This document shows, piece by piece, positions 1 through 10,949 of a DNA stretch of 64,000 nucleotides. Source of the stretch: Streptomyces sp. Tue6028 (lineage in GTDB: Bacteria; Actinomycetota; Actinomycetes; Streptomycetales; Streptomycetaceae); NCBI RefSeq assembly GCF_002300165.1, contig NZ_MLCE01000010.1, forward strand, positions 224,474 to 288,473, written 5' to 3'. Every line of letters begins with the position of its first letter. Position 1 is the first letter of the stretch. The notes beneath the pieces are model-generated. The model searched no databases. It was not told where the DNA came from and saw nothing but the letters and a program-made list of their open reading frames with translations. The position numbers and the translations under genes are program-made.

Positions 1-1917
<1,917 letters not shown>

Positions 1918-1937
1918 CCCGCCGCCCCGGGTCCTCT

Positions 1938-1998
1938 GGGCCCCGGCGCCCCGCCCCGCTCCCCAGCGGTGGACGGGGCCGCCGGGGCCCTTTCTTTT
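1938..1998 (+). terminator. Rho-independent terminator of ileS
   Basis: GGGCCCCGGC (1938-1947) pairs perfectly with GCCGGGGCCC (1981-1990), with further GC-rich pairing inside, and TTTCTTTT follows at once. It begins 20 nt after the ileS stop codon. Confidence 0.75.
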
Positions 1999-2180
1999 GC
2001 CCCCTCCGCCCCTGCCCGTCCCGTACCCGGGGCTCCGCCCCGGACCCGCTCCTCAATCGCCGGAGGGGCTGATTTCAGCCCGTCCGGCGCTTGAGGACGA
2101 GGCCGTCCAGGCCGATACGGGGGTCTGGGGGCGGAGCCCCCAGGAACATGGGACGGGCAGGGGCGGAGGGGGCGAAAGAA
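1991..2180. repeat. Long imperfect inverted repeat between ileS and divIVA
   Basis: Two arms meet at 2072/2075. The innermost 22 nt (2051-2072 against 2075-2096) differ at 2 positions; both carry a CCGGCG(A/C)TTGAGG block. Each arm then has its own hairpin (2028-2042, and 2125-2143 with a perfect GGGGGC/GCCCCC stem). The outer ends also match: 1991-2025 is nearly the reverse complement of 2148-2180. From memory, CCGGCG-TTGAGGA plus GGGGCGGAGCCCC blocks are common in Streptomyces intergenic regions. Nothing in it looks coding. It may serve as a bidirectional terminator or as the remnant of a small mobile repeat. Confidence 0.85.
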
Positions 2181-2212
2181 CCCGGTCCGCGCCGCCGCGG
2201 AAGGACGCAAAA

Positions 2213-2246
2213 GGGCGGGGCCCCCGGAATCCCGGGGGCCCCGCCC
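2213..2246 (-). terminator. Strong hairpin terminator downstream of divIVA
   Basis: A perfect 15-bp GC-rich stem (2213-2227 with 2232-2246) closes a 4-nt AATC loop, 36 nt past the divIVA stop. On the minus strand it is followed by CTTTTGCG, a short T tract. Confidence 0.8.
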
Positions 2247-2282
2247 TGAACGCTGCCGACGCCTAAGGCGTACTGAAGGCCG

Positions 2283-3428
2283 TCAGTTGTCGTCCTCGTC
2301 GATGAGGAACCCACGCATCGGCGAGGGAGCCTGCTGCATCGGCGACGGCCCCTGCGGCCGCACCGGAGCCATCGGCTGGGTCATGGCCGGCGACATCTGC
2401 TGCTGCCCACCGTAGGAGGGCGCGGCCGGCGCCGGCGCTCCACCCATGCCCTGGTTGCCACCGTAGGACGGCGCACTCGCACCGGCCGGAGCCATGGAGG
2501 GCGCGGACGGCGACGGCAGGGACGCGGCGGCCGGGGTACGCGGCGGGGCGAGCGAGTCGTCCGCCTGCGTCTCCAGCTGACGCAGCTGCGACTCCAAGTA
2601 GGACTTCAGTCGCGTACGGTACTCGCGCTCGAAGCCGCGCAGGTCCTCGACCTTGCGCTCCAACGTGGCGCGGGCGGACTCCAGGGAGCCCATCGCGACG
2701 CGGTGCTTCTCCTGCGCGTCCCGCTCCAGCGCGTCGGCCTTGGCACGGGCGTCCCGCTCCAGACCCTCGGCGCGGCTGCGAGCCTCACCGACGATCTTGT
2801 TGGCCTCGGAACGGGCCTCGGCGATCGCCTGGTCGGCGGTCTGCTGGGCCAGCGAGAGCACACGGGCGGCGCTGTCGCCGCCGGGACCCTGACCGGGCTG
2901 CGGCATCTGCGGACCGTGGCCACCCATGGGACCACCCATGGGACCGCCCATAGGGCCGCCCATCTGCTGCTGCATCTGCGGCTGCATCTGGCCGGGACCC
3001 GGACCCATCGGACCCGGACCCATCGGGCCGGGACCCTGCGGACCGCCCTGGCCACTGGGGCCTGCGGGCAGCTGCGGTGCACCGCTCGGCAGCTGGGGCG
3101 GGCCACCCATGGGGCCACCCATCTGCTGCTGCGGCGGGCCCGATATGCCGGCGGGCACAGGAGCGCCGGGACCTCGCATGCCCTGCGGCGGACCTTGCTG
3201 CTGGTCCTGCTGCTCGGGCGGCTTGCGCATGCCCTGCTGCTGGTTCTGCGCGGCGGCACGCGTGGCGGCGGCCAGCTTGGCGCGCAGGTCCTCGTTCTCG
3301 CGCAGCAGGCGCGTCAGTTCGGCTTCGACCTCGTCGAGGAAGGCATCGACCTCGTCCTCGTCATAGCCTTCTCGGAGGCGGACGGTCGTGAACTGCTTGT
3401 TCCGCACGTCCTCGGGGGTCAACGGCAT
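2283..3428 (-). CDS. divIVA: DivIVA polar growth scaffold (Wag31 family)
   Basis: Cytoplasmic coiled-coil scaffold that marks hyphal tips and new branch sites and recruits the apical wall-synthesis machinery. The 381-aa protein opens with the conserved [20 protein letters not shown] lipid-binding segment and a first coiled coil (about 25-60). A long Gln/Gly/Pro/Met-rich linker follows (about 60-185), then a second coiled coil (about 190-300) and a Pro/Gln/Met-rich tail ending LIDEDDN. The long linker is typical of Streptomyces and makes the protein larger than Bacillus DivIVA. The ATG at 3428 has GAGGTGAAGAG just upstream. It is the last gene of the division block, behind yggT. Confidence 0.97.
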   Translation of the reverse strand: MPLTPEDVRNKQFTTVRLREGYDEDEVDAFLDEVEAELTRLLRENEDLRAKLAAATRAAAQNQQQGMRKPPEQQDQQQGPPQGMRGPGAPVPAGISGPPQQQMGGPMGGPPQLPSGAPQLPAGPSGQGGPQGPGPMGPGPMGPGPGQMQPQMQQQMGGPMGGPMGGPMGGHGPQMPQPGQGPGGDSAARVLSLAQQTADQAIAEARSEANKIVGEARSRAEGLERDARAKADALERDAQEKHRVAMGSLESARATLERKVEDLRGFEREYRTRLKSYLESQLRQLETQADDSLAPPRTPAAASLPSPSAPSMAPAGASAPSYGGNQGMGGAPAPAAPSYGGQQQMSPAMTQPMAPVRPQGPSPMQQAPSPMRGFLIDEDDN

Positions 3429-3474
3429 CTCTTCACCTCAACGTAGTCGTCGGCATTCGGCAAGACCGTATCGT

Positions 3475-3759
3475 TCACAGCCGGCTCACGACGGAGATCA
3501 GGATGTAGACGATGATCATCAGTACGAAGAAGGACAGGTCGAGCGCCACGCCCCCGAGACGCAGCGGCGGGATGAACCGCCGCAGAAGCTTGAGCGGTGG
3601 ATCGGTGACAGTGTAGGTGGCCTCCAGAACGACCACCATCGCCTTGCCGGGTTGCCATGAGCGGGCGAACTGGAAGACGTAGTCCATGACAAGCCGGAAA
3701 ATCAGCACGATGAGGAAACACATCAGCGCGATGTAGAGAACCTGCCCGACCACGCTCAT
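3475..3759 (-). CDS. YggT family small membrane protein
   Basis: A 94-aa integral membrane protein with two hydrophobic segments (about 3-25 and 70-93) separated by a basic loop with the family signature PLKLLRRFIPPLRLGGVALD. YggT proteins commonly sit between sepF and divIVA in Gram-positive bacteria; a role in division or osmotic tolerance has been suggested but the biochemistry is unknown. I chose the ATG at 3759 because GAGGGAAG precedes it and the 37 residues of an upstream in-frame extension are basic, non-conserved and overlap sepF. It lies 52 nt downstream of sepF and 46 nt ahead of divIVA. Confidence 0.9.
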   Translation of the reverse strand: MSVVGQVLYIALMCFLIVLIFRLVMDYVFQFARSWQPGKAMVVVLEATYTVTDPPLKLLRRFIPPLRLGGVALDLSFFVLMIIVYILISVVSRL

Positions 3760-3811
3760 GATCCGTGCTTCCCTCTCCCCTGTTTCCCAGCTTTGTTTCC
3801 GGTCCTGCGTC

Positions 3812-4453
3812 TCAGCTCTGGTTGAAGAACCCGCCCTCTGCGATGCGGGCCTTGTCCTCCGCCGTGACATCGACGTTAGCAGGCGACAACAGGAACACCT
3901 TCTGCGTCACCCGCTCGATGCTGCCGTGGAGACCAAACACCAAACCAGCCGCAAAGTCGACAAGTCGCTTCGCGTCCGTGTCATCCATCTCGGTCAGATT
4001 CATGATCACCGGGGTGCCTTCACGGAAGTGTTCCCCGATGGTACGGGCCTCGTTGTAGGTCCGGGGGTGCAGCGTGGTGATCCGGTACGGCTCTCGCTCG
4101 GACACGACCTTGGGCATGATCACCGGCGCGTTCTTCTCCAGGCTCTGACGTTCTTGTGTGATGGACGCCACGGGGGCGATTCGCGCCGGACGCCCGGATT
4201 CCGCGGGGAGCGAAGCGGAATGGGGCACCGGATCGCGCGGCGCCGGAGGCTGCACCACTCGTACCGAATCGTCCCTTTGGGACTGGTGTGCCTGATGTGA
4301 CTGATGTGACGGTTCATGCCGTCGCCGGTCCCGCTCGGGCTCCGGGTCGAGCTCGGGCTCGAAGTCGTCGTCGGGGTCGAATCCCCTGCCGTCGTACCCA
4401 TCGTCCTCCACGAGGCCGAGGTAGACCGCCATCTTGCGCATCGCGCCGGCCAT
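3812..4453 (-). CDS. sepF: SepF, FtsZ-anchoring cell division protein
   Basis: Tethers FtsZ polymers to the membrane and organises the Z-ring. The 213-aa protein begins [18 protein letters not shown], the amphipathic membrane-binding helix of actinobacterial SepF. An acidic then His/Gln-rich spacer ([11 protein letters not shown], about 50-62) follows, and the conserved DUF552 core runs over about 110-200 ([45 protein letters not shown]). GGAGG lies 9 nt ahead of the ATG. The FtsZ encoded upstream ends in the peptide SepF is expected to bind. Confidence 0.96.
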   Translation of the reverse strand: MAGAMRKMAVYLGLVEDDGYDGRGFDPDDDFEPELDPEPERDRRRHEPSHQSHQAHQSQRDDSVRVVQPPAPRDPVPHSASLPAESGRPARIAPVASITQERQSLEKNAPVIMPKVVSEREPYRITTLHPRTYNEARTIGEHFREGTPVIMNLTEMDDTDAKRLVDFAAGLVFGLHGSIERVTQKVFLLSPANVDVTAEDKARIAEGGFFNQS

Positions 4454-4582
4454 GCTCTGAGTCCTCCGCTCTGTGGTGGATCGGCTGACGAATTGCCAAG
4501 TGCCCGCGATCCACGTGGTCGTTATGCCCGCCTATGGCGGAAATGACCATATTTTCTGCTGTGGTCCGACTTCTTGGCGACG

Positions 4583-5302
4583 TTACCCGAGCCTGGGTCG
4601 GACTCCGAGTACCGCAGTACCGACGCGTACATGTGTCGCTCCGGCTGCCACGGCCTGTTCGAGGTCCGAGCTCATCCCTGCCGAGACCATGTTCGCAGCC
4701 GGATGAGCGCTGCGCAGGGCAGTCGACAAATCCATCAGCCGCTCGAACGCCGCCTGTTCACGTCCCGCGAACGGTCCGGTGAGCGGCGCGACGGTCATCA
4801 GCCCGTCGAGTCGCAGCCCCGGGGAGTCCGCGACGAGGTCGGCCAACTCTTCGATTCCCGCGACTCCCACACCCCCGCGCTCACCTCGGCCGCTCTCCTC
4901 GGCGTCCAGTGCGACCTGGATGAGGCACCCCACTTCGCGCTCCGCCCGCACCGCCTCCTTCGACAAGGCTGTGACGAGCTTGGAACGATCGACGGACTGC
5001 ACGACATGCGCGTAACCGACCACGGAACGCACCTTGTTGGTCTGCAATTGACCGACAAAATGCCACGAGAGGGGCAGATCCGAACACTCCGCGGCCTTGG
5101 GTGCCGCGTCCTGGTCGCGGTTCTCGGCGACGTGGCGCACACCGAGTTCCGACAGGATCCGCACATCGCTCGCGGGATAGGTCTTGGTGACCACGATCAG
5201 GGTCACCTCTTCGCGCTCCCGCCCGGCCGCCTTGCACGCGGCCGCGATGCGCTCCTCCACTTTCGCCAGATTCGCGGCGAGTTGAGCCTTACGTTCTGTC
5301 AT
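4583..5302 (-). CDS. YggS/PROSC family pyridoxal-phosphate homeostasis protein
   Basis: A 239-aa single-domain PLP-binding TIM-barrel protein of the YggS/PLPBP family, which buffers free PLP and affects amino-acid metabolism; no enzyme activity is established. VVTKTYPASDV supplies the PLP lysine at about residue 40; the ENRDQDAAPKA and SWHFVGQLQTNKV blocks and the phosphate-binding SAGMSSDLEQAVAAGATHVRVG near the C-terminus are typical. The start ATG at 5302 lies 6 nt after the upstream pgeF-like stop, so the two are probably co-translated. A 129-nt gap separates it from sepF. Confidence 0.95.
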   Translation of the reverse strand: MTERKAQLAANLAKVEERIAAACKAAGREREEVTLIVVTKTYPASDVRILSELGVRHVAENRDQDAAPKAAECSDLPLSWHFVGQLQTNKVRSVVGYAHVVQSVDRSKLVTALSKEAVRAEREVGCLIQVALDAEESGRGERGGVGVAGIEELADLVADSPGLRLDGLMTVAPLTGPFAGREQAAFERLMDLSTALRSAHPAANMVSAGMSSDLEQAVAAGATHVRVGTAVLGVRPRLG

Positions 5303-5308
5303 GCCCCA

Positions 5309-6046
5309 TCAGTCCAGCCAGACATAGCCCGCGAGCCGCCCCGTCGTGCGGTCGCGGCGGTACGAGAAGTGGTCCTGCGATTCGAGCGTGCACACCGGCG
5401 ACTGCTCCCGGTCGCTCACCCCGAGCCGCTCCAACTGCGCGTGCACTCCGGCGGTCACGTCGACCGCGGGGGTGCCCCAGCTGGTCTCGGCGTACGCCGC
5501 CGGCTCGATCGCGGCGACCTCGGCGCGCATCTCCTCGGGCACTTCGTAGCAGCGTCCACAGACGGCGGGTCCGGTCCGGGCGACGATCCGCCCCGGCTCG
5601 GCCCCCAGTTCCACCATGGCCCGCACCGCCGCGGGGACGACTCCGGCCACCATGCCGGGCCGTCCCGCGTGGGCGGCGGCCACCACCTTGGCCACCGGAT
5701 CGGCGAGCAGCACGGGCGTGCAGTCCGCGGTGAGCACGGCGAGGGCGAGTCCGCGCCGCGTGGTGACGATCGCGTCGACCTCGGCCACGGGGCGGTCCCC
5801 CCACGGCGCGTCGACGACGGCCACGTCCGGTCCGTGCACCTGGTTCATCCAGACCACCCGGGCCGCGTCGAGTCCCAGCGACCCGGCGGCCAGTTCACGG
5901 TTGGAGCGCACGGCGGCGGGGTCGTCGCCGACCGCCCCGCCGAGGTTGAGCTCCTCGTACGGAACGGCGCTCACCCCGCCCCACCGGTCGGTGAAGGCGA
6001 AGTGCGCGCCGCTCACAGTGCTCGTTCGGGAGCGCTGCCCTATCAC
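5309..6046 (-). CDS. pgeF: PgeF/YfiH family polyphenol oxidase (laccase domain)
   Basis: 245 aa of the DUF152/laccase-domain family. In other bacteria the member PgeF (YfiH) removes L-Ser wrongly incorporated into the peptidoglycan precursor UDP-MurNAc, which fits a place next to ftsZ. Seen: NQVHGPDV (metal-ligand His), [12 protein letters not shown] (ligand Cys) and [12 protein letters not shown], a variant of the usual HAGWRG block. The GTG start overlaps the ftsZ stop as GTGA (6043-6046), implying translational coupling. The activity is inferred from family and context. Confidence 0.88.
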   Translation of the reverse strand: MIGQRSRTSTVSGAHFAFTDRWGGVSAVPYEELNLGGAVGDDPAAVRSNRELAAGSLGLDAARVVWMNQVHGPDVAVVDAPWGDRPVAEVDAIVTTRRGLALAVLTADCTPVLLADPVAKVVAAAHAGRPGMVAGVVPAAVRAMVELGAEPGRIVARTGPAVCGRCYEVPEEMRAEVAAIEPAAYAETSWGTPAVDVTAGVHAQLERLGVSDREQSPVCTLESQDHFSYRRDRTTGRLAGYVWLD

Positions 6047-7236
6047 TTCAGGAAGTCCGGCACGTCCAGCTCTTCGGCCGGGCTGTCGGCGTAGGAGCGG
6101 GACGGCGGGACCGGCGGCGGGGCCTGGATCTCGCTGACCGGCTCGGGGGCGGGCTCCGCAGCGGCCTCCTTCGGCGTCACGCTGCCGAGTGAACCGAAGG
6201 ACGGGCGGCTCTCGGTGGACCGCACCGGTGCCGGCTCCTCGCGCTTCGCGGTGGACGACCCGAGGACGTTGTCCCGCTTGGCCGGGGGCTGGCCGCCGTC
6301 GAAGCCGGCGGCGATGACGGTGACCCGCACCTCGTCGCCGAGAGCGTCGTCGATGACCGCGCCGAAGATGATGTTGGCCTCGGGGTGGGCGGCCTCGCTG
6401 ACCAGCTGGGCGGCTTCGTTGATCTCGAACAGGCCGAGGTCGGAGCCGCCGGAGATGGAGAGCAGCACGCCGCGCGCGCCGTCGATGGAGGCTTCGAGGA
6501 GCGGCGAGGAGATCGCCATCTCGGCCGCCGCGACGGCCCGGTCGTCGCCGCGGGCCGAGCCGATGCCCATGAGCGCCGAACCGGCCTCGGACATGACGGA
6601 CTTGACGTCCGCGAAGTCGAGGTTGATCAGACCGGGCGTGGTGATGAGGTCGGTGATGCCCTGAACGCCGGAGAGCAGGACCTGGTCCGCCGACTTGAAG
6701 GCGTCGAGGACGGAGACCTGGCGGTCCGAGATGGACAGCAGCCGGTCGTTCGGGATGACGATGAGGGTGTCGACCTCTTCGCGGAGTTCGGCGATGCCGT
6801 CCTCGGCCTGGTTGGCGCGGCGCCGTCCCTCGAAGGTGAACGGGCGCGTGACCACGCCGATGGTCAGGGCGCCGAGCGAGCGCGCGATGTTGGCCACGAC
6901 GGGTGCGCCGCCGGTGCCGGTGCCGCCGCCCTCACCGGCGGTCACGAAGACCATGTCGGCCCCCTTGAGGACCTCTTCGATCTCCTCGCGGTGGTCCTCG
7001 GCGGCCTTGCGGCCGACGGCCGGGTTGGCGCCGGCGCCGAGTCCGCGGGTGAGTTCGCGGCCGACGTCGAGCTTGACGTCGGCGTCGCTCATCAACAGCG
7101 CCTGTGCGTCGGTGTTGATGGCGATGAACTCGACACCCTTGAGACCGACCTCGATCATCCGGTTGATGGCATTGACACCACCGCCGCCGACACCGATGAC
7201 CTTGATGACTGCGAGGTAGTTCTGCGGTGCTGCCAC
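6043..7236 (-). CDS. ftsZ: FtsZ tubulin-like cell division GTPase
   Basis: Polymerises into the Z-ring or the sporulation Z-ladder. 397 aa; GTP-binding elements [16 protein letters not shown] (about 11-26), the tubulin signature [14 protein letters not shown] (about 102-115), [16 protein letters not shown], and the T7 loop with [21 protein letters not shown] variable linker of about 65 residues leads to the C-terminal ELDVPDFLK tail that binds SepF. I chose the GTG at 7236 ([13 protein letters not shown]) because GAGAGG lies 8 nt upstream and this N-terminus is the conserved one. The 280-nt upstream gap carries regulatory signals listed separately. Confidence 0.98.
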   Translation of the reverse strand: MAAPQNYLAVIKVIGVGGGGVNAINRMIEVGLKGVEFIAINTDAQALLMSDADVKLDVGRELTRGLGAGANPAVGRKAAEDHREEIEEVLKGADMVFVTAGEGGGTGTGGAPVVANIARSLGALTIGVVTRPFTFEGRRRANQAEDGIAELREEVDTLIVIPNDRLLSISDRQVSVLDAFKSADQVLLSGVQGITDLITTPGLINLDFADVKSVMSEAGSALMGIGSARGDDRAVAAAEMAISSPLLEASIDGARGVLLSISGGSDLGLFEINEAAQLVSEAAHPEANIIFGAVIDDALGDEVRVTVIAAGFDGGQPPAKRDNVLGSSTAKREEPAPVRSTESRPSFGSLGSVTPKEAAAEPAPEPVSEIQAPPPVPPSRSYADSPAEELDVPDFLK

Positions 7237-7335
7237 GTCGAAGGCCTCTCGCCTCGAATTACGTTGCCGTCGTCTCACGGGTGCTCCGCGGTCCGACGGC
7301 TGATGCCGAATTGGGACGGTCCGAACGCCGACCCG

Positions 7336-7360
7336 AACCCTAACGCTGAAGTTTAGGGTT
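7336..7360. promoter_or_regulatory. Perfect inverted repeat in the ftsZ leader
   Basis: AACCCTAA (7336-7343) and TTAGGGTT (7353-7360) form a perfect 8-bp inverted repeat around 9 nt, 100-124 nt upstream of the ftsZ GTG and downstream of the promoter candidate at 7397-7426. It could be an operator or an RNA hairpin in the leader. GTGTC at 7367-7371 (GACAC on the minus strand) lies next to it. Confidence 0.5.
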
Positions 7361-7396
7361 ACCAGTGTGTCTGTTCCTTGGACTCTTCCGAACAGG

Positions 7397-7426
7397 ACAC
7401 TAAGTCGACAAGTGGCGCACGTTCAA
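7397..7426 (-). promoter_or_regulatory. Candidate ftsZ promoter with WhiA-type GACAC motif
   Basis: On the minus strand TTGAAC (7421-7426), an 18-nt spacer and TAGTGT (7397-7402) fit a vegetative-type promoter firing about 150 nt ahead of ftsZ. GACAC on the plus strand (7396-7400) overlaps the -10 box; a second copy faces the other way at 7367-7371. GACAC is the reported core recognised by the sporulation regulator WhiA, which is known to activate ftsZ in Streptomyces. Several ftsZ promoters are described in S. coelicolor, so this may be one of a set. Confidence 0.45.
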
Positions 7427-7516
7427 CGAACACGCCGAACCTCCCGTTTTTCTTTTCACCCTATGTGATCAGCCGTAGCGCTGCCCAACTAGGGTGCTGG
7501 CCTGCGCAGATGTGCG

Positions 7517-8302
7517 TCAACTCCCCGATGACGCAGGGGCGGTGGGAACGCTTACATCGAAGTGCCGGGCGCCGGGAGCGGCTTTCATGAGAGCGGTGAG
7601 CGCCCTGGCTTTGGCGCGCCCCTTCTCGCCGCTGCCCCAGTCGACCGTCCGGCCGTCCTTCAACTCCAGCCGGATCGAGTCGTAGGAACGGACTTTGACG
7701 GTGCTCGTGTCGCGGGCGACGGCGGCCGGAAGGTCGCCCGCGGCCCGCACCGCCTCGCGCATCAGCCGGTCGGTGCCGAAGCGGCGCAGGCCGGCCGACC
7801 GGGAGACCTTCAATTCCAGTGCGGGCACGCCACGCGGAGCGTCGGAAACCGTCGCGAATCGCACACCCTTGGCGTCCACTTCGACGTATTTTGTGCCTTT
7901 TTCGATAATCAGGACGGGGGTGCGCTCGGTCACTTTCAGCCCGATTCCGTTCGGCCAGGAACGGACGACGTCAATCGAGTCAATTCGGGGCAATTCACGC
8001 CGCAATCGTGCCGCAATCGCGTCCGTTTCGACAGAAATCAGCGGGGAACCGACCGGAACGTCGGCCGCCCTGCGCACCTGGTCCGCCGTCAGCACCCGCG
8101 TCCCCGACACCGTCACGCGGTCCACGCGCAGCCACTGCGAGCCGTAGAGGACCCAGACGGACGCGGCCCCGGCCAACACCACGGAGACCAAAAGGATGAT
8201 GAGCATACGAGGGCGATGCAGTCGCCCGACACGGGGCGGCCGGGGCGGGCCGGATTCCTGCTTCTGCCGTTCGCCGCGCTCGGCGGTGCTCGGTCCGGCC
8301 AC
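7517..8302 (-). CDS. ftsQ: FtsQ divisome protein with POTRA domain
   Basis: Bitopic divisome protein linking cytoplasmic and extracytoplasmic division proteins. 261 aa: basic cytoplasmic N-terminus (1-32), one membrane segment MLIILLVSVVLAGAASVWVL (about 33-52), then a POTRA domain beginning LRVDRVTVSGTRVLTADQV (about 58-125) and the FtsQ/DivIB domain with SWPNGIGLKVTERTPVLII and YDSIRLELKDGRTVDWGSGE. The GTG start at 8302 has GGGAG very close. It lies 25 nt behind murG; the ftsQ-ftsZ gap holds a separate promoter region. Confidence 0.95.
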   Translation of the reverse strand: MAGPSTAERGERQKQESGPPRPPRVGRLHRPRMLIILLVSVVLAGAASVWVLYGSQWLRVDRVTVSGTRVLTADQVRRAADVPVGSPLISVETDAIAARLRRELPRIDSIDVVRSWPNGIGLKVTERTPVLIIEKGTKYVEVDAKGVRFATVSDAPRGVPALELKVSRSAGLRRFGTDRLMREAVRAAGDLPAAVARDTSTVKVRSYDSIRLELKDGRTVDWGSGEKGRAKARALTALMKAAPGARHFDVSVPTAPASSGS

Positions 8303-8327
8303 GCTCCCTGCCTTCCCTCATGCGGTC

Positions 8328-9419
8328 CTAGTGGCGGCGCGAGGCGATCGCCTCGTACACCATGCCGACGAGCAGGTCGTCGGCGTCCCGGCGACCGAAC
8401 TCGCTGGCGGCGCGGGACATCTCGTACAGCCGGTGCGGGTCCGCGAGCACGGGGAGCACGTTCTGCTGCACCCACTGGGGCGACAGCTCCGCGTCGTCGA
8501 CCAGCAGCCCGCCGCCGGCCTTGACCACCGGCTGGGCGTTCAGCCGCTGTTCGCCGTTGCCGATGGGCAGCGGGACGTACGCGGCGGGGAGCCCGACGGC
8601 GGAGAGTTCGGCGACGGTCATCGCACCCGCGCGGCAGAGCATCATGTCGGCCGCGGCGTACGCGAGGTCCATCCGGTCCACGTACGGTACCGGGATGTAC
8701 GGGGGCATCCCCGGCATCTGGTGCACCTGCGGCAGTTCGTTCTTCGGGCCGACCGCGTGCAGGATCTGGATGCCCGCCTGCTGGAGGTAGGGCGCCGCCT
8801 GCTGGACGACCTCGTTGAGGCGGCGGGCGCCCTGCGAGCCGCCGGAGACCAGCAGGGTCGGCAGGTTCGGGTCGAGCCCGAACGCGGCGCGGGCCTCGGG
8901 GCGCACGGCGGCCCGGTCGAGGGTGGCGATGGAGCGGCGCAGCGGGATGCCGATGTAGCGGGCCCCGCGGAGCTTGCTGTCGGGCGTGGAGACGGCGACC
9001 TGGGCGGCGTACCGCGAGCCGATCTTGTTGGCGAGGCCGGGACGGGCGTTGGCCTCGTGGATCACGATCGGCACGCCGAGGCGCTTGGCCGCGAGGTAGC
9101 CGGGCAGGGCGACGTACCCGCCGAAGCCGACGACGGCGTCCGCCTTGGTGCGCTCCATGATCTGCTCGGCCGCCTTGATGGTGCCGCGCAGCCGCCCGGG
9201 GACGGTGATCAGCTCGGGCGTGGGCTTGCGTGGCAGCGGCACGGCGGGAATCAGCGCGAGTTCGTAGCCGCGCTCCGGTACGAGGCGGGTCTCCAGACCG
9301 CGCTCCGTGCCCAGGGCCGTGATCCCCACGGTCGGGTCCTGCCTGCGCAGGGCGTCCGCGAGGGCGAGCGCGGGCTCGATGTGGCCGGCGGTCCCCCCGC
9401 CGGCGAGTACGACATGCAC
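8328..9419 (-). CDS. murG: MurG, lipid II synthase (UDP-GlcNAc transferase)
   Basis: Transfers GlcNAc from UDP-GlcNAc to lipid I to give lipid II on the inner face of the membrane. 363 aa, GT-B fold. Seen: the N-terminal glycine loop VVLAGGGTAGHIEPALALAD (about 3-22), VGFGGYVALPGYLAA with VIHEANARPG (about 95-130), the second glycine loop VSGGSQGARRLNEVV (about 190-205) and the donor-binding block CRAGAMTVAELSAVGLPA (about 263-280). It starts at GTG 9419, 6 nt after ftsW. No murC lies between it and ftsQ, unlike in many other bacteria. Confidence 0.97.
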   Translation of the reverse strand: MHVVLAGGGTAGHIEPALALADALRRQDPTVGITALGTERGLETRLVPERGYELALIPAVPLPRKPTPELITVPGRLRGTIKAAEQIMERTKADAVVGFGGYVALPGYLAAKRLGVPIVIHEANARPGLANKIGSRYAAQVAVSTPDSKLRGARYIGIPLRRSIATLDRAAVRPEARAAFGLDPNLPTLLVSGGSQGARRLNEVVQQAAPYLQQAGIQILHAVGPKNELPQVHQMPGMPPYIPVPYVDRMDLAYAAADMMLCRAGAMTVAELSAVGLPAAYVPLPIGNGEQRLNAQPVVKAGGGLLVDDAELSPQWVQQNVLPVLADPHRLYEMSRAASEFGRRDADDLLVGMVYEAIASRRH

Positions 9420-9425
9420 CGAAAT

Positions 9426-10790
9426 TCACCGCTCTCCGGACGAACGCGCCGTGCCGGCACGCCGTCGCATCGTGTTCCATCTCCGAGGCCCCGCGGTCCC
9501 CGCGGAGCCTCTCACCGCAGCACGCTTTCTACCAAAGCGGGGTTGCCGCATGGCAAGCGCCGCCCGCGCAGCGGGCTCGTCGCGTGCGAAGGCGATCAGC
9601 AGCCCGATGGCGAACATGGTCGGCAGCAGGGCGGAACCCCCGTAGGAGAACAGCGGGAGCGGGACTCCGGCGATCGGCAGCAGACCGAGCACCGCACCGA
9701 TGTTGATCACGGCCTGGGCCGTGATCCAGGTGGTCACGCCTCCCGCGGCATACCTCACGAAGGGGTCCTCCGTGCGTCCGGCCACGCGGATACCCGCATA
9801 GCCTAGAGCCGCGAAGAGGGCGAGTACCGACAGCGTCCCCGCCAGACCCAGTTCCTCCCCGGTGATGGCGAAGATGAAGTCGGTGTGCGCTTCGGGCAGT
9901 TGGCCCCATTTTTCCACGCTGGCGCCCAGGCCGGAACCGAAGAGTCCGCCGGAGGCGAGGGCGTAGATGCCGTGCACGGCCTGCCAGCAGTGATCGCCCG
10001 GCCCCGGGTCGGTGGCGCCGATGCAGGCGAGCCTGGCCATACGGTTCGGGCTGGTCTTGATGAGGATGACGCCGATGGTCGCGGCGACGGCCAGCACGCC
10101 GGCGAACAGCCGGGTGGGCGCTCCCGCCAGCCACAGCAGCCCGAAGAGGATCGCTGTGAGAATGATCGCGGTTCCCATGTCGCCGCCGAGCATGATCAGC
10201 CCGAGCAGCATGAAGGCCACCGGCACGAGCGGCACCAGCATGTGCTTCCACTGGGTCAGCAGCCGCTTGTCCTGTTTGCGGGCGATCAGGTCGGCGCCCC
10301 ACAGCACGAGCGCGAGCTTGCCGAATTCGCTGGGCTGGAGCTGGAACGGGCCGCCGACGGAGATCCAGTTCTGGTTGCCGTTGACCGAGACCCCTATCCC
10401 CGGCACCTGCACCAGGGCCATGAGGAAGACGGCGCCCGCCAGGATCGGGTACGCCAGCGCCCGGTGCAGTTTCACCGGCATCCGCGAGGCGACCAGCATG
10501 AGCACACCGCCGATCACGGCGGCCAGGAACTGCTTGCGGAAGAAGTACGAACCCGGCAGCGAGAGCTGCAGCGCGGTGATCTGCGAGGCCGAGTAGACCA
10601 TGACCAGGCCCAGCACGGTGATCAGCAGGCTGCCGCCCAGGATCAGGTAGTACGCGGTGAGCGGCCGGTCCCAGGCCTTGCGGGCGCGCAGGTAGAACCG
10701 GCGGACGGGGTTGTCGCGCGGGGGCCGGGCGCCGGACGGCCGTCGCTGCGCGCGCTGGACCGGGGGGCGGCCCGTACGGCTACTCGGCAC
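9426..10790 (-). CDS. ftsW: FtsW, SEDS-family septal peptidoglycan polymerase
   Basis: Membrane glycosyltransferase that polymerises lipid II at the septum together with FtsI. About 454 aa with a basic cytoplasmic N-terminus and about ten membrane segments. Seen: GIGVSVNGNQNWISVGGPFQLQPSEFGKLA, in which the family NG..RW motif and PSE segment are recognisable, the extracellular loop with SVEKWGQLPEAHTDFIFAITGEE, and the C-terminal GVPLPLFSYGGSALLPTM. I prefer the GTG at 10790 because GGGAG lies 9 nt upstream; a GTG three codons earlier abuts the same site. 159 nt separate it from murD. Confidence 0.95.
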   Translation of the reverse strand: MPSSRTGRPPVQRAQRRPSGARPPRDNPVRRFYLRARKAWDRPLTAYYLILGGSLLITVLGLVMVYSASQITALQLSLPGSYFFRKQFLAAVIGGVLMLVASRMPVKLHRALAYPILAGAVFLMALVQVPGIGVSVNGNQNWISVGGPFQLQPSEFGKLALVLWGADLIARKQDKRLLTQWKHMLVPLVPVAFMLLGLIMLGGDMGTAIILTAILFGLLWLAGAPTRLFAGVLAVAATIGVILIKTSPNRMARLACIGATDPGPGDHCWQAVHGIYALASGGLFGSGLGASVEKWGQLPEAHTDFIFAITGEELGLAGTLSVLALFAALGYAGIRVAGRTEDPFVRYAAGGVTTWITAQAVINIGAVLGLLPIAGVPLPLFSYGGSALLPTMFAIGLLIAFARDEPAARAALAMRQPRFGRKRAAVRGSAGTAGPRRWNTMRRRAGTARSSGER

Positions 10791-10949
10791 GGCAGGCACC
10801 TCCCGTGCCTCGGGAGGGCGCCCCGCAGGGCGGGAGGGGCCCCCACGGCGCCGTGCCGCCGGCCCGAAGCCGCAGACGAGGTACCGACCAGGATGGCGTC
10901 ACGCGTCGCTCCCAAGGGTCCCGGGCGCCCGGGTCGGCCGGACCCGCCG

